Part shown: in pieces, positions 1-7,689 of the stretch
Layout of the letters: the number at the start of each line of letters is the position of its first letter
Numbering within the stretch: the stretch's first letter is position 1
From: Methanocalculus sp.
GTDB taxonomy: Archaea; Halobacteriota; Methanomicrobia; Methanomicrobiales; Methanocorpusculaceae
Assembly (NCBI GenBank): GCA_013329165.1
Contig: DUKV01000069.1
Coordinates: 1-53,710 of the forward strand
Reading direction: 5' to 3'
DNA length: 53,710 bases
Program-made: the position numbers and the translations under genes
The notes under the pieces: generated by a model
The model's input: the letters and a program-made list of their open reading frames with translations, nothing else
Told to the model about the DNA's origin: nothing
Databases searched by the model: none

Positions 1-1
1 G

Positions 2-1054
2 ATCCAGTATACCTCCGGAACAACCGGAAGGCCGAAGGGAGCGATGCTCACCCATGGCGGATGGATGGCGGCCCTCGATGCCGAGGCAGAGGCACTTGCC
101 CTCACACCGGATGATGTCTATCTCGGCATCTACCCGATGGGCCATGTCGGCATATCATGGGGAATAGCAGCACTGAAGGCGGGGGCAACCTTCGTCGTGA
201 TGGAACGCTTCGATCTCGAAGCCTACCTCACGCTCACCGAAGAATACCGGGTCACCGTCCTGGCAGGGATGCCGCCGGTGATCCATTCCCTCCTCACCTC
301 GCCACCCGGAACAGAAGAGCGGCTCAGCTCAGCCAGGGAGATCATCTCAGGCGGCGGCCCCCTCCATCCCGAGGTCTGGAAGCCGTTCCATGAGCGGTTC
401 GATATCCCGATCATCAATGCGTACGGCCTCTCGGAGACGATCGTGATCGGGACCGGTACAGCCATCCGGGCAGCAGACTATCCGTTTGCAGACCGGTTCC
501 TCTCCGTCGGCCACCCGGTCGGGTACTCGGAGGTGAGAATCGTCGACTCCGAAGATCCAAACAAGATCCTCGCGGTCGGAGAAGAGGGGGAAGTTGCCCT
601 CCGTGGCCCCGCAGTCGCCCTTGGGTACTGGGAGATGAAAGAGGAGACCGAAGAGGCCTTCCTCGAATCAGGCTGGTTTTTGACCGGCGACATCGGGTTC
701 ATCGATACAGAAGGGCGACTCTCCATAACGGACCGCAAAAAGGATATGATCATCATGTCGGGCTGGAAGATCTACCCGACCGAGGTGGAGGATATCCTCC
801 TCAGGCACCCCGCTGTTGCAGATGCCGCCATCTTCGGTCTCCCTGATCAGAGAAGGGGCGAGATCCCGGTTGCAGCAGTCATCCCAAAGGAGGGGGGGAC
901 GATCACAGAAGATGATATCATCGAATACTGCCGCTCCCATCTTGCAGGATACAAGGTGCCGAGGGATGTGATCGTCACCAATTCCCTTCCAAGGAAGAAC
1001 GGCTGGAAACTGATGCGGAAAACACTCAGAGAAGAATATACACAGAGGAAATAA
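2..1054 (+). CDS. Acyl-CoA ligase (AMP-forming), 5' end outside window
   Basis: ANL-superfamily adenylating enzyme: activates a carboxylic acid with ATP and joins it to CoA. The reading frame is open from the first bases, so the N-terminal part lies upstream. The visible part opens with the phosphate-binding motif YTSGTTGRPKG (codons from base 8), continues with the adenylate motif NAYGLSET, the hinge region TGDIGFIDTEGRLSITDRKKD, and ends near the lid-domain lysine in PRKNGWKLMRKTL. It stops 2 nt before an ECF transporter S-component gene, so the two are probably cotranscribed and the ligase may activate the acid that the transporter brings in. Substrate cannot be read from the sequence; short or branched-chain fatty acids or aromatic acids are possible. 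Family certain, substrate unknown. Confidence 0.9.
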   Translation: MQYTSGTTGRPKGAMLTHGGWMAALDAEAEALALTPDDVYLGIYPMGHVGISWGIAALKAGATFVVMERFDLEAYLTLTEEYRVTVLAGMPPVIHSLLTSPPGTEERLSSAREIISGGGPLHPEVWKPFHERFDIPIINAYGLSETIVIGTGTAIRAADYPFADRFLSVGHPVGYSEVRIVDSEDPNKILAVGEEGEVALRGPAVALGYWEMKEETEEAFLESGWFLTGDIGFIDTEGRLSITDRKKDMIIMSGWKIYPTEVEDILLRHPAVADAAIFGLPDQRRGEIPVAAVIPKEGGTITEDDIIEYCRSHLAGYKVPRDVIVTNSLPRKNGWKLMRKTLREEYTQRK

Positions 1055-1056
1055 AC

Positions 1057-1581
1057 ATGAAATCAAGAGATATAGCACTTGTTGGTATCCTGCTTGCAGC
1101 AGGAGCCATTGTACGGTACATGTCGCTCGTCATACCGGGCCCGATCGTCGCAAACCTGGTGATCGCCTTCTACTCGCTTGCGATCATCCTGGTCGTCCCA
1201 AAGATCAGCGAAGCTCTCGGGATAGGTGTCATCGCCGGCCTGATATCGGCACTGATCAGCCATTCGATCTTCCCGCCTGCAAACCTCATATCCGAGCCGA
1301 TCGGGGCGGTCGTCTGTATACTGGTCTTCATGGCTTTAAAAGACAGGATGAAGCTGGCAGCACCCGGTATTACGACCTTCGTTGCGACCCTCGCCTCCGG
1401 CCTCTCCTTTGTCGGCGTCGTCATCGTCCTGCTCCTCGCAGCACCGGGGATGCTCGCAAAGGCAGTGACCCTCAGCGGATTTGTGATGGCAGTCGTTCCG
1501 ATCGTCGTCATCACCGCAGTGGTGAACGGGATCATCGTCTCGATGCTCTACCCCGCCGCCTCACGGGTCCTTGAGAGGTAA
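1057..1581 (+). CDS. ECF transporter S component-like membrane protein
   Basis: Small hydrophobic protein of 174 residues with about five or six membrane segments, the size and hydropathy of ECF-transporter substrate-capture (S) subunits. The assignment rests mostly on context: it is followed after 3 nt by a duplicated ECF ATPase and then by EcfT, giving a complete energy-coupling-factor importer. It follows an acyl-CoA ligase by 2 nt. It has a polar C-terminal tail (SRVLER) and no signal peptide distinct from the first helix. The ligand is not known; the neighbouring ligase hints at a carboxylic acid rather than a vitamin, which is inference. Confidence 0.75.
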   Translation: MKSRDIALVGILLAAGAIVRYMSLVIPGPIVANLVIAFYSLAIILVVPKISEALGIGVIAGLISALISHSIFPPANLISEPIGAVVCILVFMALKDRMKLAAPGITTFVATLASGLSFVGVVIVLLLAAPGMLAKAVTLSGFVMAVVPIVVITAVVNGIIVSMLYPAASRVLER

Positions 1582-1584
1582 CTG

Positions 1585-2982
1585 ATGATCAGGATAGACC
1601 ATTTCGGCTACACCTATCGGAACAGGGATCACCCGGTACTCAGGGATATCTCCCTCTCGATTCCGGAGGGCTCCATGATCATCATCACCGGCCCCTCGGG
1701 TGCGGGCAAGACCACCCTCTGCCGGGCATTGTCGGGTATCCTCTCGCATGTCTATACCGGCACCTCCACCGGATCGATTGTAATTGCCGGCCGTGATATG
1801 ATGGAGTACGATGGGATCGAAGAGCTCTCGCATACCGTCTCGATGGTCTTTGATGATGCCGACGCACAGCTGATCTTCACCACCGTCGGGGAAGAGGTGA
1901 TGACGAGCCTGGAGAACAGCGGCCTCTCGAAACAGGAGGCGGAAGCCGAACTTGTCAGGATCCTTGATCTCCTGGAGATCTCCCATCTCGCAGACCGTGC
2001 CCCCTATACCCTCTCGGGCGGGCAGAAGCAGAAGGCGGCGCTTGCCGCAACTCTTGCCCTCGGAACACAGGTCCTCATCCTTGACGAGGCAACCTCTGAG
2101 CTGGATGAGGAGGCACGCACCCTGATCTTCTCCATTCTGCGGACGCTCGCAGATGATGGGAAGACGATCATCCTTGTCGAGCATATGATCGATGAGGCGG
2201 CAGCATATGCAGATATCTGCGTGCTGGTGGAGGAGGGGGCGATCACCGCATCAGGCACCCCGGAAGACGTCTCCCGGATCATCCGGGATGCCCTTCCCCC
2301 GATCACCAAACGGCCCCGGAAGGCGGGCGGGGCACCCCTCATCGAAGCAGAAGGGCTTGTCCACTGTTATGGTGATCTCCGGGCAGTCGACGGTGTTGAC
2401 TTCACCCTCCATAAAGGCGAGATCATCGCAATTGTGGGGGAGAACGGCTCCGGCAAGACCACCCTCGTGAAGCATTTCAATGGCCTGTTAAAGCCGACTG
2501 AAGGAACCCTCACAATCGCCGGGACACCCTGCAACGGCCACTCCATCCCGGTCCTCTCCCGGCACACCGGCCTCGTCTTCCAGAACCCCGATACGATGCT
2601 CTTTGAGGATACCGTCAGAAAGGAGATCGCATTCGGGCTGAAGAATATCGGGAAAGACCAGAGCTCCATCGGGGAGGTGCTGGAAGAGGTCGGCCTCGCC
2701 GGAAAAGAGGAGACCAATCCCCGCCACCTCTCACGGGGCGAGCGGCAGCGGCTTGCCCTCGCCTGCGTCGTTGCGATGGGCCAGGAGGTCTTTGTCCTCG
2801 ACGAGCCGACAACCGGACTGGATCTGGCTGAATCACTCCAGATCATGGAAATTCTGATGCGGCTCTCTGATGAGGGGCACGGGATCGTGATGATCACCCA
2901 TAATCCGGGGCTTGCATGCGCATTTGCAGACCGGGTGCTGAAGATGAGCAACGGAAAATTCATCGCCGCCACGGAGGCATAA
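1585..2982 (+). CDS. ECF transporter ATPase, two fused ABC domains
   Basis: Energises the importer by ATP hydrolysis. The 465-residue chain holds two complete ABC cassettes, corresponding to the EcfA and EcfA' subunits fused. Domain 1 has Walker A GPSGAGKTT (residues 36-44), signature LSGGQKQ and Walker B VLILDEATSELD. Domain 2, starting near residue 250, has Walker A GENGSGKTT, a signature variant LSRGERQ and Walker B VFVLDEPTTGLD, followed by the switch histidine in MITHN. Both nucleotide sites look functional. The gene sits 3 nt after the S component and 3 nt before ecfT, in one operon. Fused EcfA pairs are common in archaea. Confidence 0.93.
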   Translation: MIRIDHFGYTYRNRDHPVLRDISLSIPEGSMIIITGPSGAGKTTLCRALSGILSHVYTGTSTGSIVIAGRDMMEYDGIEELSHTVSMVFDDADAQLIFTTVGEEVMTSLENSGLSKQEAEAELVRILDLLEISHLADRAPYTLSGGQKQKAALAATLALGTQVLILDEATSELDEEARTLIFSILRTLADDGKTIILVEHMIDEAAAYADICVLVEEGAITASGTPEDVSRIIRDALPPITKRPRKAGGAPLIEAEGLVHCYGDLRAVDGVDFTLHKGEIIAIVGENGSGKTTLVKHFNGLLKPTEGTLTIAGTPCNGHSIPVLSRHTGLVFQNPDTMLFEDTVRKEIAFGLKNIGKDQSSIGEVLEEVGLAGKEETNPRHLSRGERQRLALACVVAMGQEVFVLDEPTTGLDLAESLQIMEILMRLSDEGHGIVMITHNPGLACAFADRVLKMSNGKFIAATEA

Positions 2983-2985
2983 AGG

Positions 2986-3774
2986 ATGCAGGAGATTATG
3001 CAGTATATCCCCGGAAACGGGATATTCCACCGGATCCATCCGATTACAAAGCTCATCTTCACGGTGATCCTCGTCATCCTCGCCGTCATGACGAGCGATC
3101 CTCTGCTGCTTGGATTCCTTCTGGTCGTGGTCTTCCTGGCCGCATGGGCAGGGGGCCTTGGGCGGGGGCTCACCGAACAGATCCCACTCCTTCTTGTTCT
3201 TGGGGTAATGCTTGTCTTCTTCACGGTGCTGACGATGCCGGCCGGGGGGGTACTCTTCCCGCTGATCCCAACAGCAGTGCCGTTCATCGGGGGCGGACTG
3301 CCGGTGACTGCCGGAGCCCTCCTCTTCGGCACCATCCTCTCGCTTCGGTTCGCGGTGATGCTATTTGCATTCCAGCTCCTCGTCGTCTCGACAAAACCGG
3401 CAGAGCTCGTCACCACGCTCCGGCAGCTGAAGATGCCGATCGACTATACCCTGATGTTTCTGATAGCGCTCCGGTTCATCCCGACCCTCCAGAGGGAGGG
3501 GATTCGGATCAGCGAGGCACAGCTTGCCCGCGGATATGCACCCGGCGACGGGCTGATGGGAAAAGTCCGGGGGCTCAGGCCGGTGATCCTTCCCCTCATC
3601 TTAAATTCTCTTGGAAAGGCTGATACCCTCGGGCTGACCATCGATATGCGTGGATACCGCCGCGGGAAAGCAGAGACCGGATCGATATCGGTCGGTGCCC
3701 TTGACGGGGTTGTCCTCTCTGCTGCTCTTGTTCTTGCGGCAGGTGTGGCGGCGATCCAGATCATCGGACTATAA
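2986..3774 (+). CDS. ecfT: ECF transporter transmembrane coupling protein EcfT
   Basis: Membrane scaffold linking the S component to the two ATPase domains. The 262-residue protein has an N-terminal hydrophobic bundle and carries the two Arg-Gly coupling motifs typical of EcfT: QLARGYAPG (ARG at 181-183) and IDMRGYRRG (RG at 222-223), which contact grooves in the ATPase subunits. A last hydrophobic helix closes the protein. It is the fourth gene of the ligase-S-ATPase-EcfT run, 3 nt after the ATPase gene and directly followed by a KaiC-like gene. Confidence 0.9.
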   Translation: MQEIMQYIPGNGIFHRIHPITKLIFTVILVILAVMTSDPLLLGFLLVVVFLAAWAGGLGRGLTEQIPLLLVLGVMLVFFTVLTMPAGGVLFPLIPTAVPFIGGGLPVTAGALLFGTILSLRFAVMLFAFQLLVVSTKPAELVTTLRQLKMPIDYTLMFLIALRFIPTLQREGIRISEAQLARGYAPGDGLMGKVRGLRPVILPLILNSLGKADTLGLTIDMRGYRRGKAETGSISVGALDGVVLSAALVLAAGVAAIQIIGL

Positions 3775-3795
3775 TTGGATGGAGGAGTGAGTGAT

Positions 3796-4359
3796 TTGAG
3801 AGCAAGCGGTGTTCCCGGACTTGATCCGGTCATCGGCGGCGGGTACCTGGACGGGAGCCGGATCATCATGGTCGGATCCCCCCTCTCCGGGATGGATGCC
3901 CTCGCTATGCAGTTTGCCAGAGCGAATGCCGGGGTGTACCTCATCCTTGATGAGGAGGTGAGGGATGGGATGATCCCGGCAGCCGGTCTCTGTATTGAGG
4001 ATCTCGCCCATGATATCCGGGGGGATGCTGCGGTTGTCGATTCCCTCTCGACCCTCATCCTTGACCGGGGTATTGCCCAGGCACTCCGGCTCCTCACAAC
4101 CGCAACCGCCGCCTTCCGGGAGGCTGGCGGCTGCCTCCTCTGCACACTGTATGAAGGCCTCCATACCCCCTATGAAGAGGCACTCATCTTCAGGCAGGCG
4201 GATATCGTCATCCGGCTGTCAGCCGAGATCCACCAGTCCCAGATCGAACGCAGACTCCAGATCATGAAGTACCGGGGCATGCGGATCCCTGACCGGACGG
4301 TTCCCTTCGTGATCACCGGGGAAGGGCTTGAGCTCTCGACGACGTCAAGGGTGGTGTGA
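3796..4359 (+). CDS. KaiC-like RecA-fold protein with degenerate P-loop
   Basis: About 187 residues with the overall plan of a single KaiC/RecA-like domain: N-terminal GVPGLDPVIGGGYL, a central VVDSLSTLIL strand in the Walker B position, and the C-terminal ADIVIRL and KYRGMRIP segments typical of KaiC relatives. The P-loop position reads GSPLSGMDA, so the Walker A lysine and the following Ser/Thr are replaced by Met and Asp; ATP hydrolysis is doubtful. The frame is open from TTG 3775, but GGAGG at 3781-3785 lies 10 nt before the TTG at 3796, which also places the start where the family begins; GTG 3787 is too close. It directly follows ecfT. Role unknown, possibly regulatory. Confidence 0.75.
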   Translation: MRASGVPGLDPVIGGGYLDGSRIIMVGSPLSGMDALAMQFARANAGVYLILDEEVRDGMIPAAGLCIEDLAHDIRGDAAVVDSLSTLILDRGIAQALRLLTTATAAFREAGGCLLCTLYEGLHTPYEEALIFRQADIVIRLSAEIHQSQIERRLQIMKYRGMRIPDRTVPFVITGEGLELSTTSRVV

Positions 4360-4386
4360 AATCTGAAAACACTTGGCCATGTTGAT

Positions 4387-4518
4387 ATGATCAGGTTCCT
4401 GATGATGTTTGATCAGGGAGAGGGAGACTATACAAAAGAGCGGAAGAAATGGTTGAAATCTGATCTTCATGAAATATCCCGTGAGATCAGGGATCTCAAG
4501 ATGAGGAAGATGATCTAA
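4387..4518 (+). CDS. Possible small ORF, 43 codons
   Basis: Open reading frame in the same frame as the preceding KaiC-like gene, beginning just after its TGA (4357-4359). It remains open for 53 codons and includes an ATG at 4387. The predicted peptide is basic and helical at its C-terminus (KERKKWLK, EISREIRDLKMRK). I see no convincing ribosome-binding site. It may be a small gene, an eroded C-terminal extension of the upstream gene, or chance. Not recognised. Bases 4519-4599, between it and the toxin gene, show only AT-rich sequence. Confidence 0.25.
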   Translation: MIRFLMMFDQGEGDYTKERKKWLKSDLHEISREIRDLKMRKMI

Positions 4519-4599
4519 TGTATTAATCTTAAAATATGACTTTCTGAAATGAGGACACATCCCCTGATCGTTGAAGGTCATTGAGTGATGAAAAAACCT

Positions 4600-4887
4600 C
4601 TAATATCCGTATCTTTTATGGGCCTGTTCGATCGACAGTATCTCTTGGACGACTACAAGTTTTTCCTCTTGATCGATCTCATAAAGCACGATGTAACTGC
4701 GTGAGATGTGAAGCCGGTAGATAACAATTCCGCCTCTTAGGATCAGTTTCTCTTTATCGCCTGAGCTTCCTGGAAATGGATCTTCTTCAAGTCGCTTCAG
4801 GGCAGTTTTGATGATACGACGGGTCTTCTCTGGGAGTTGATTGATTTCATCAGATAACTCGTGCCAGAGAATAAGGGAAAATGTCAA
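4600..4887 (-). CDS. RelE/ParE-type toxin
   Basis: A 95-residue protein with the RelE/ParE plan: an N-terminal HELSDEINQLPEKTRRIIKTA helical hairpin, then KLILRGGIVIYRLHISRSYIVLYEI as the core strands, and a C-terminal strand with EILSIEQAHKRYGY. RelE-type toxins are usually mRNA interferases and ParE types target gyrase; the sequence does not settle which. It overlaps the upstream antitoxin gene by 4 nt (ATGA at 4884-4887 on the minus strand), the usual arrangement in which antitoxin and toxin are translationally coupled. It lies at the left border of the accessory island. Confidence 0.85.
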   Translation of the reverse strand: MTFSLILWHELSDEINQLPEKTRRIIKTALKRLEEDPFPGSSGDKEKLILRGGIVIYRLHISRSYIVLYEIDQEEKLVVVQEILSIEQAHKRYGY

Positions 4888-5090
4888 TCCTTAATCTCCG
4901 ATAATGATACATAACTATCTTTATTGCGCCGGTTCCAGGTTCTGACATCTTCCTCAAGCCTGCGTCTCTTCCGGTCATCTATCATCTCTGCAAGAAGATC
5001 TGTATAGGTCTGACCCGCTAACCGCATCTCAGCAAGCTCCTTCCAGACCTGTTCGGTTACCGGGATCCGCTTGACAGCTGGCATGATCAT
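4884..5090 (-). CDS. Antitoxin partner of the RelE-type toxin
   Basis: Small protein (68 residues from the ATG at 5090; ATG 5084 also possible) with a ribbon-helix-helix-like start (MPAVKRIPVTEQVWKELAEM) and a charged helical tail (RKRRRLEEDVRTW) that probably binds the toxin. The frame is open upstream to 5183, but that part runs into the IS200/IS605 left-end hairpin, so the start near 5090 is preferred. A short relic closely matching its tail is found about 4 kb away at 8914-8940. It is probably autoregulated together with the toxin. Confidence 0.75.
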   Translation of the reverse strand: MIMPAVKRIPVTEQVWKELAEMRLAGQTYTDLLAEMIDDRKRRRLEEDVRTWNRRNKDSYVSLSEIKD

Positions 5091-5150
5091 AGTGTAAGCA
5101 TTGTAAGTATGAATACTTTTGCTCTCTATTACGATCATAGCAGCAGAAAG

Positions 5151-5170
5151 CCCACGACTGTAGTCGTGGG
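5151..5170. repeat. Left-end palindrome of the IS200/IS605 element
   Basis: Perfect 20-base palindrome formed by CCCACGACTG and its complement. In this transposase family such a subterminal hairpin is recognised by TnpA as single-stranded DNA. It lies 60 nt upstream of the tnpA start and also within the upstream region of the minus-strand antitoxin gene, so it could affect that gene's transcription. Confidence 0.8.
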
Positions 5171-5230
5171 ATGAATGCGTCAACGCCGACCCACAAACCG
5201 TATCTAATATCCACGCATATAATTATATAA

Positions 5231-5632
5231 ATGGCAAAAGAGAGATGGACGCACTCGAATACAACGGTATTCAACATCGGATACCATATCATATGGTGCC
5301 CGAAATATCGACGTAAAGTGCTCCAATCCCCGGTGTCCGACAGGTTAGAAGTTCTTCTCAGGGAGAAGGCAGACGAGATCGAGGTTGTCATCGAAACAAT
5401 GGAAATAATGCCCGATCATCTCCATTTATTTGTCAAAGCAAAACCTACCGCAAGTCCACACTGGATCGTACAACAGTTGAAGGGATATACATCGAGGATA
5501 CTCCGACAGGAATTCAAACCGCTGAGGACTCGTTTGCCGTCATTGTGGACTCGCAGCTATTATGTTGAATCGTGCGGGCAGATCTCCGAAGATGTCGTGA
5601 AAAAATACATCGAAGATCAGAAGCGGAATTAG
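5231..5632 (+). CDS. tnpA: IS200/IS605 transposase TnpA (Y1 HUH)
   Basis: 133-residue Y1 transposase that cuts and joins single-stranded element ends. Visible motifs are [17 protein letters not shown] near the N-terminus, the HUH pair in [11 protein letters not shown], and the catalytic tyrosine in VVKKYIEDQ near the C-terminus. Length is normal for the family and no lesion is seen, so the protein is probably active. AT-rich TATA-like sequence (5201-5227) precedes the ATG closely, suggesting a short or absent leader. It ends 1 nt before tnpB. Confidence 0.93.
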   Translation: MAKERWTHSNTTVFNIGYHIIWCPKYRRKVLQSPVSDRLEVLLREKADEIEVVIETMEIMPDHLHLFVKAKPTASPHWIVQQLKGYTSRILRQEFKPLRTRLPSLWTRSYYVESCGQISEDVVKKYIEDQKRN

Positions 5633-5633
5633 C

Positions 5634-6826
5634 ATGATCTTAACCTACAAACTCCGACACAACCGCGATTTCAGCGATGAATTAAAGAAGGCGTTCGCTG
5701 TAGCGGAGTTTGCTGTTAAAAATCCAAAATGTCGTTCATCTGCTGCGGTCAGAGAAATTGGGTTGAAATCGGCTATCTCAAACCAGATCCTCATATCTCA
5801 AACCAGATCCTCAAAAAGTACGGAAACCAGAAGACAATCAAACGGGTACGGAATGTCAATCTGGTTGTACCGGGGCAGTCAATTAAAGTGGATCGAGATG
5901 CTCGAACAATCCGGGTTGTCCCTTTGAAATTGACTCTTAACTACCAGTTTCCAGAGTTCGAGAAGATCAATCAGATTGAGATCGATGCTGAATACGCCTA
6001 TGTATCCTGTACCGTCATGGAAGAACCGGAGATGATGCCCAGACAGTTTATCGGGGTTGATCGGAACACCACGGGGCATGTGGCGGTAGTGGCGAACCCC
6101 GATACCGGGAAGATTGAGAAACCTGGCAAGAAGGCACTCCACACGCACCGAAAATACTCCGCGATCCGAAAACGCCTTCAGAAACAAGGAAAGTTCCGAA
6201 AACTGAAAGTGATCAAAGATCGTGAGTCCCGTATCGTCAAGGTTCTGAACCATAAAATTAGCCGCAAGGTTGTCGATATGGCAAAAGATCAAGACGCAGC
6301 ACTCGTATTTGAGGATCTGGACGGTATCCGCAAGACGAGGAAACAACAGCGTTCGTTCAAATACGCCCTGCACAGTTGGTCGTTCTATCAACTACAACAG
6401 TTTGTAGAATACAAAGCCAGGCTGCTCGGCGTCCCTGTCCTCTACATTGATCCGGCATACACCTCACAGGATTGCTCTCAGTGTGATGGAAGAGGTCAAC
6501 GGCGAGGAAAGGAGTTTAAGTGTCCGGTATGCGGGCACGTTGATCATGCCGATGTGAATGCAGCATTCAACATCGCACTCCGTCAAAAAGGCATGGTTGA
6601 TCGTGTACAGAAAGAGATGTACACGATGGGAGCACTGATACCCCACGACGCAATGCTTGAAGAATGCCTAAGCAACGTCAGAACCCTACGTGCTTTAGCC
6701 GTGGGAGTATGTCAGGTTGGAGCGGCTCTAGTGATGAATATCAGAACCCCTCCCACCGCCCCCATCCCCGCGCCGCACCTGCTTCAATCTCTTCTGATGA
6801 TCCGGTTGTTGCATCGGGATCTCTAA
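5634..6826 (+). pseudogene. tnpB: TnpB (RNA-guided nuclease family), frameshifted
   Basis: TnpB-family gene split between two frames. The first frame (from ATG 5634) gives the N-terminal part through [11 protein letters not shown]; the second carries on with [14 protein letters not shown]. The break is a perfect 20-bp tandem duplication (5774-5793 and 5794-5813); deleting one copy joins the frames exactly. The rest is intact: RuvC residues in GVDRNTTG, VFEDLDG and DHADVNAAFNI, and the zinc finger CSQC...CPVC. An internal ATG at 5729 could start a shortened product in the second frame, but it would lack the proper N-terminus. The frame runs past the element's right end into host DNA before stopping at 6826. 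Confidence 0.88.
6560..6713 (+). ncRNA. Candidate omega RNA at the 3' end of tnpB
   Basis: In IS200/IS605 elements the 3' part of tnpB and the right end encode a guide (omega/reRNA) whose scaffold ends at the element boundary. Here the corresponding region includes the end of the TnpB zinc-finger/RuvC-III part and the terminal hairpin at 6685-6705; flanking DNA from about 6714 would be the guide. The position is by analogy; the 5' limit is a guess. Because tnpB is broken, the RNA may be orphaned. Confidence 0.4.
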
Positions 6827-6893
6827 CGGGCTCAATCCCACGCTCCTAAGAATTCAGGAAAACCCTGGAGATCAGAATTTTGGAGAAGAGTCG

Positions 6894-6903
6894 TTTTTAT
6901 ATG
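6894..6903 (+). promoter_or_regulatory. TATA box of vapBC
   Basis: TTTTTATATG, centred about 28 nt before the vapB ATG at 6927. With the usual archaeal spacing transcription would begin at or next to the start codon, giving a leaderless mRNA. Between the box and the ATG lies a run of CATA/CACA repeats (6904-6922) that could be an operator for VapB autoregulation; this last point is inference. Confidence 0.6.
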
Positions 6904-6926
6904 CACATACATACACATACACAGAT

Positions 6927-7166
6927 ATGGGAACTAAAACAATAAGCATCAGTGATGATGCCTATGAGCGTCTTTCCAGATTGAAAGGTGGGACGGGAAT
7001 GAGTTTCTCAGAAGTAATCCTCAAATTTACTCCCCCCAGGAAAAAGCTCTCTGAAATACTCAAAGAGCTTGGTCCAAATCAGGAGCTTGCAGATTCGATT
7101 GAAGAGGCCTCCCGGGAGATGAGAAAAGCCAGGATGCGAGAGGTCGACTTTGATGCCGGTACTTGA
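6927..7166 (+). CDS. vapB: VapB-type antitoxin (DUF217-like)
   Basis: 79-residue antitoxin. The N-terminus KTISISDDAYERLSRLKG followed by SFSEVI is the archaeal DUF217/VapB DNA-binding form, and the acidic/basic helical tail (SIEEASREMRKARMREVDFD) would wrap the toxin. It overlaps the vapC start by 14 nt. Expected to bind VapC and repress its own promoter. Confidence 0.87.
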   Translation: MGTKTISISDDAYERLSRLKGGTGMSFSEVILKFTPPRKKLSEILKELGPNQELADSIEEASREMRKARMREVDFDAGT

Positions 7167-7563
7167 CACCTCATTGATCATTGATCTGATCCGACACAAA
7201 CCAGAGGCCCTCAGGGTGTTGGAAACAATTGAGATGGAAGGTCTGACTCCTGCAACAACGTCGATCACAATTCTCGAATTGTACAGAGGTGCTTACCTTT
7301 CACCATCCCCGGAAAAAAACCTGGAAGAGGTGGAAGCAATCACAAAGCATCTCATTATAGAGAACATTAATGACGAGACATATCGGATCTTTGGAGCTCT
7401 CTCCGCAAGATTGAGGAAGGAAGGCAAACCTGTTGGAGATTTTGATGAGCTGATCGCCGCAATAGCACTTGGATCTGATAGTGAGATTGTGACGCGGGAT
7501 CATCATTTTGAAGGTATTCCTGGGTTAAAGGTCAGGAGATACTCAAATGTTGTATATACCTGA
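7153..7563 (+). CDS. vapC: VapC toxin, PIN-domain ribonuclease
   Basis: 136-residue PIN-domain endoribonuclease. The metal-binding acidic residues are present: Asp in MPVLDTSLIIDLI, Glu in TILELYRG, Asp in DFDELIAAIA and Asp in VTRDHHF. ATG 7153 is preferred to TTG 7150, one codon earlier in frame. Translation is coupled to vapB through a 14-nt overlap. VapC toxins cleave tRNA or rRNA; the target here is unknown. Second toxin-antitoxin pair of the island. From 7564 to 7689 there is no gene. Confidence 0.9.
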   Translation: MPVLDTSLIIDLIRHKPEALRVLETIEMEGLTPATTSITILELYRGAYLSPSPEKNLEEVEAITKHLIIENINDETYRIFGALSARLRKEGKPVGDFDELIAAIALGSDSEIVTRDHHFEGIPGLKVRRYSNVVYT

Positions 7564-7689
7564 TAGCCGGATGATGGCTTGTATCCAAAAAATCCCCATG
7601 GATCAGTGAAGCGCCGGATTTTGAGACCGACGTTTGGGAACAGAGTGACATTATATGTATGAATACAGAACGTTTATGGTACAGCATAA

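Larger units (their letters stand above)
5141..6713 (+). mobile_element. IS200/IS605-family element (tnpA + broken tnpB)
   Basis: Single-strand transposing element. The left end has a perfect hairpin CCCACGACTGTAGTCGTGGG at 5151-5170. The right end has an imperfect hairpin at 6685-6705 (CCTACG pairing with CGTGGG around a CTTTAG loop), followed by GTATGTCAG. Between them lie a Y1 transposase gene and a TnpB gene 1 nt apart. The family has no terminal inverted repeats and makes no target duplication, so the outer limits are estimates to within about 10-15 bases. It inserted between a toxin-antitoxin module and a vapBC module. Confidence 0.85.

Noticed and set aside
2367-3416. Long minus-strand open frame (349 codons) opposite the ECF ATPase and EcfT genes
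   Set aside because: Composition is Arg/Ser/Thr/Pro-rich without any family motif; it is the antisense shadow of two clear genes.
2916-3623. Plus-strand frame overlapping the EcfT gene
   Set aside because: Overlaps two well-supported genes almost completely and has shadow-type composition.
5729-6826. Internal ATG as a real shortened TnpB start
   Set aside because: Its first codons are an out-of-frame reading of the true N-terminal part, and the tandem duplication explains the break better.
6904-6922. CATA/CACA repeats before vapB as a microsatellite or array
   Set aside because: Too short and irregular to call a repeat array; mentioned only as a possible operator.
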